Of a stretch of 35,642 nt of DNA, positions 33,708 through 35,642 are shown piece after piece. The notes below the pieces were generated by a model. The model worked only from the letters and a program-made list of their open reading frames with translations. It searched no databases and had not been told where the DNA came from. The stretch's first letter is position 1. Every line of letters starts with the position of its first letter. The position numbers were made by a program, and so were the translations under genes. Source of the stretch: Betaproteobacteria bacterium (GTDB taxonomy: Bacteria > Pseudomonadota > Gammaproteobacteria > Burkholderiales > Burkholderiaceae); the NCBI GenBank assembly GCA_947378095.1, contig CANCIL010000010.1, forward strand, positions 1-35,642, in the 5' to 3' direction.

Positions 33708-34747
33708 GTGAATCAATCCAATAAAGTTCCCGAAATTCGTAAAGAGGCTTTTAAAAAAGCCAGGGAAAGTGCTGGCCTGAGCACTCAAGACTTAGCTTTA
33801 AAAGCCTGCTTATCCAATCGCCAAATAGAGCAACTTGAAAGTGGTGAAATAAGTTCTTTTTATGGAGCTCAGATTAAATACACTGCCGCAAAAAAGGTAG
33901 CGGCATTACTAAGTCTTTCAGAGAAAGACGCATTTGATTTTGGTAGTCAGCCGAAAGTGATTGAGGAGACTACTTTGGTGGAGGAGACGCCGCCAGTTGA
34001 AGCTAAAAAAACAAAAACAAATAAAGTGGAAGAAGGCAATACAGAAGTAAATAAATTAGAAGTAAAGAAAACAGAAACAACAAAAGATGAACGGCCGGTA
34101 GCAAAATCGCCCCCCGTCCAATCAAAGCCAAATGTAGCGCTTGAGTTGCAAGACGTGGTTGTCGAAAAGAGTATTGCCAAGCAGAGCACTGGTACAAGCT
34201 CTCAAAGAAGATGGTTGATAATACTCAGTGCAATAGCGGCTGTTATTTTCTCGGTAGTTAACTTACGCCCTATATTTTTTCCTGAAACACCGAAAGAGGA
34301 GGTTGCTGTGAGCCCTCCATTACCGGTGGATCCAGCTCCTGCTAACCCCGTTCCTGCAGCAGAAGAAAAGGCAAGCGCCGCTCTTCCAATAACACCGCCA
34401 GTGGCTAGTGCAGCAGTTACGTCAACGGATTGTCCAGTGATGGATGCTGCGCCAATGACATATAAACCAGACGCTCCGAAAAAAGCAGCAGATATGGTGT
34501 ACATGCAATCCAAATCTGTGCAGATGGTGTGCGTAATTGATGCTTTAGGAAAAGTCCAGAATAAACAACTTGAACCGGGTGTTGGGGTGAGTGTTTACGG
34601 AAAAGCGCCACTCAAGGTCTTAACTTCTGGCTTAGATCAGGTGGACTTGTACTTCCAGGGTGCTAAGGTGCGCCCAGCCAGTCTTGCTGGTAAAACGATT
34701 ATTTTGGAGGGGGCTGAATTGATTCAGCCGCTCACTCCTACAGACTC

Positions 34748-34760
<13 letters not shown>
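33708..34760 (+). CDS. RodZ-like protein: cytoplasmic HTH domain, one membrane helix, periplasmic C-terminal domain
   Basis: A 350-residue protein with the RodZ architecture. Residues ~8-70 are an Xre-type helix-turn-helix (KARESAGLSTQDLALKACLSNRQIEQLESG). A charged Lys/Glu-rich linker runs to ~165. A single membrane helix spans ~168-186 (RRWLIILSAIAAVIFSVVNL). A Pro/Ala-rich stretch then leads to a C-terminal domain (~255-340) that ends with a small beta-rich part (GKAPLKVLTSGLDQVDLYFQGAKV). RodZ links MreB to the cell wall, but in most genomes it sits beside ispG, which is not so here. It may be a paralogue with another role. Start is GTG 33708; no ATG fits and the SD is weak. Confidence 0.65.
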
Positions 34761-35112
<352 letters not shown>

Positions 35113-35172
35113 CTAATACAGTAATCATACCTAGAACTGGATTTACTTTCCAAACTTGCTGATTTTGGGTTT

Positions 35173-35642
35173 TTAGGCCCTAAATTGCGAGGTGATCGGA
35201 TAACGCCAGTCGCGGCCAAAAGCCCGGGTAGTAACGCGCACCCCAGGAGGCGCTTGACGCCGTTTATATTCATTGAGTTTAATTAGGCGTGTGACTTTCT
35301 CAACACTTTCTGGATCATATCCGGCGGCAATGATTTGCGCGATAGATTGGTTTTGTTCCATATAGCGTTCTACGATGGCATCCAAAACCTCGTAAGAGGG
35401 CAGACTATCTTGATCGGTTTGATCTGGCCTGAGTTCAGCCGAAGGGGCGCGAGTCAAAATCCGTTCCGGAATGACGGGGGCAATTTGATTGCGATAGGCG
35501 CATAAACGGTAGACTAAAGTTTTAGCAATATCTTTAATTACAGCAAAGCCGCCAGCCATATCTCCGTAAAGAGTGCAGTAGCCCACAGCCATTTCACTTT
35601 TATTGCCAGTGGTCAAAACCAATCGTCCGGTTTTATTAGATA
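35173..35642 (-). CDS. nadE: Glutamine-dependent NAD+ synthetase, C-terminal part (cut by window edge)
   Basis: NadE makes NAD+ from deamido-NAD+ and ATP with ammonia from glutamine. The reading frame stays open to the window edge: before the track's first residue it reads SNKTGR, giving [21 protein letters not shown]. Then [15 protein letters not shown] follows, both NadE hallmarks of the synthetase domain. The track start at 35622 is therefore internal (a TTG codon), not the real start. The tail with [19 protein letters not shown] is typical of the long glutamine-dependent form. The N-terminal glutaminase domain would lie beyond the window. Confidence 0.93.
   Translation of the reverse strand, partial: SNKTGRLVLTTGNKSEMAVGYCTLYGDMAGGFAVIKDIAKTLVYRLCAYRNQIAPVIPERILTRAPSAELRPDQTDQDSLPSYEVLDAIVERYMEQNQSIAQIIAAGYDPESVEKVTRLIKLNEYKRRQAPPGVRVTTRAFGRDWRYPITSQFRA

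Noticed and set aside
34003-34197. Minus-strand Leu/Phe-rich 64-aa ORF, membrane-like
   Set aside because: Antisense of the Lys/Glu-rich linker of the RodZ-like gene (AAA/GAA codons read as Phe/Leu); not a gene.

Overview
The window reads as an ordinary chromosomal stretch of a betaproteobacterium, most likely Burkholderiaceae and probably Polynucleobacter-like. The reasons are the paired cyanophycin synthetases CphA/CphA', TctCBA with a Bug-type binding protein, UbiC, glnB next to nadE, moderate G+C, tightly packed genes and frequent TTG starts with good Shine-Dalgarno (SD) sites. This placement rests on gene content, not on a phylogeny. No insertion sequence, prophage, integrase or CRISPR array was seen.

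Layout. Bases 1-1008 hold the haem genes hemC (3' end) and hemD. Convergent to them is rhlE-ubiC (1005-3097, minus), with a long structured rhlE leader and a good promoter at 3290-3318. Next come an aldehyde dehydrogenase (minus), msrA (plus), pdxH (minus) and tcdA (plus). An amino-acid permease and alanine dehydrogenase form an alanine-use unit (7020-9533), followed by a GDT1/UPF0016 cation exporter and pepN. A vapBC toxin-antitoxin pair with a palindromic operator (12906-13541) sits before fbp. A strong two-way terminator separates fbp from the cyanophycin locus.

The cyanophycin locus (14720-22483) has cphA'-cphA on the minus strand. Divergent from them are a half-size ABC transporter with a Cys4 zinc-ribbon-like insert and a DUF1854 gene. 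A tRNA-Thr(CGT) follows 15 nt later. Then come tctC, a terminator, tctB and tctA (22884-26043), a tripartite carboxylate uptake system.

The most interesting region is 26136-30998, a putative copper-acquisition operon. It holds a DUF2946 CruR-like upstream ORF, a TonB-dependent receptor, a secreted beta-propeller with CECC and CPHH motifs, a TlpA-like thioredoxin and a PCu(A)C copper chaperone. The first gene has the CXXC motif and a C-terminal PP motif known from the Bordetella copper-sensing uORF, where copper relieves a translation arrest and triggers Rho-dependent termination. Here the arrest motif reads AAPP instead of RAPP. The gap before the receptor gene carries two back-to-back hairpins after a C-rich tract.

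The window ends with ilvD (minus), an intergenic region with two large palindromes, an orphan FixJ-type response regulator, a RodZ-like HTH-membrane protein (plus), then glnB and the C-terminal part of nadE (minus).
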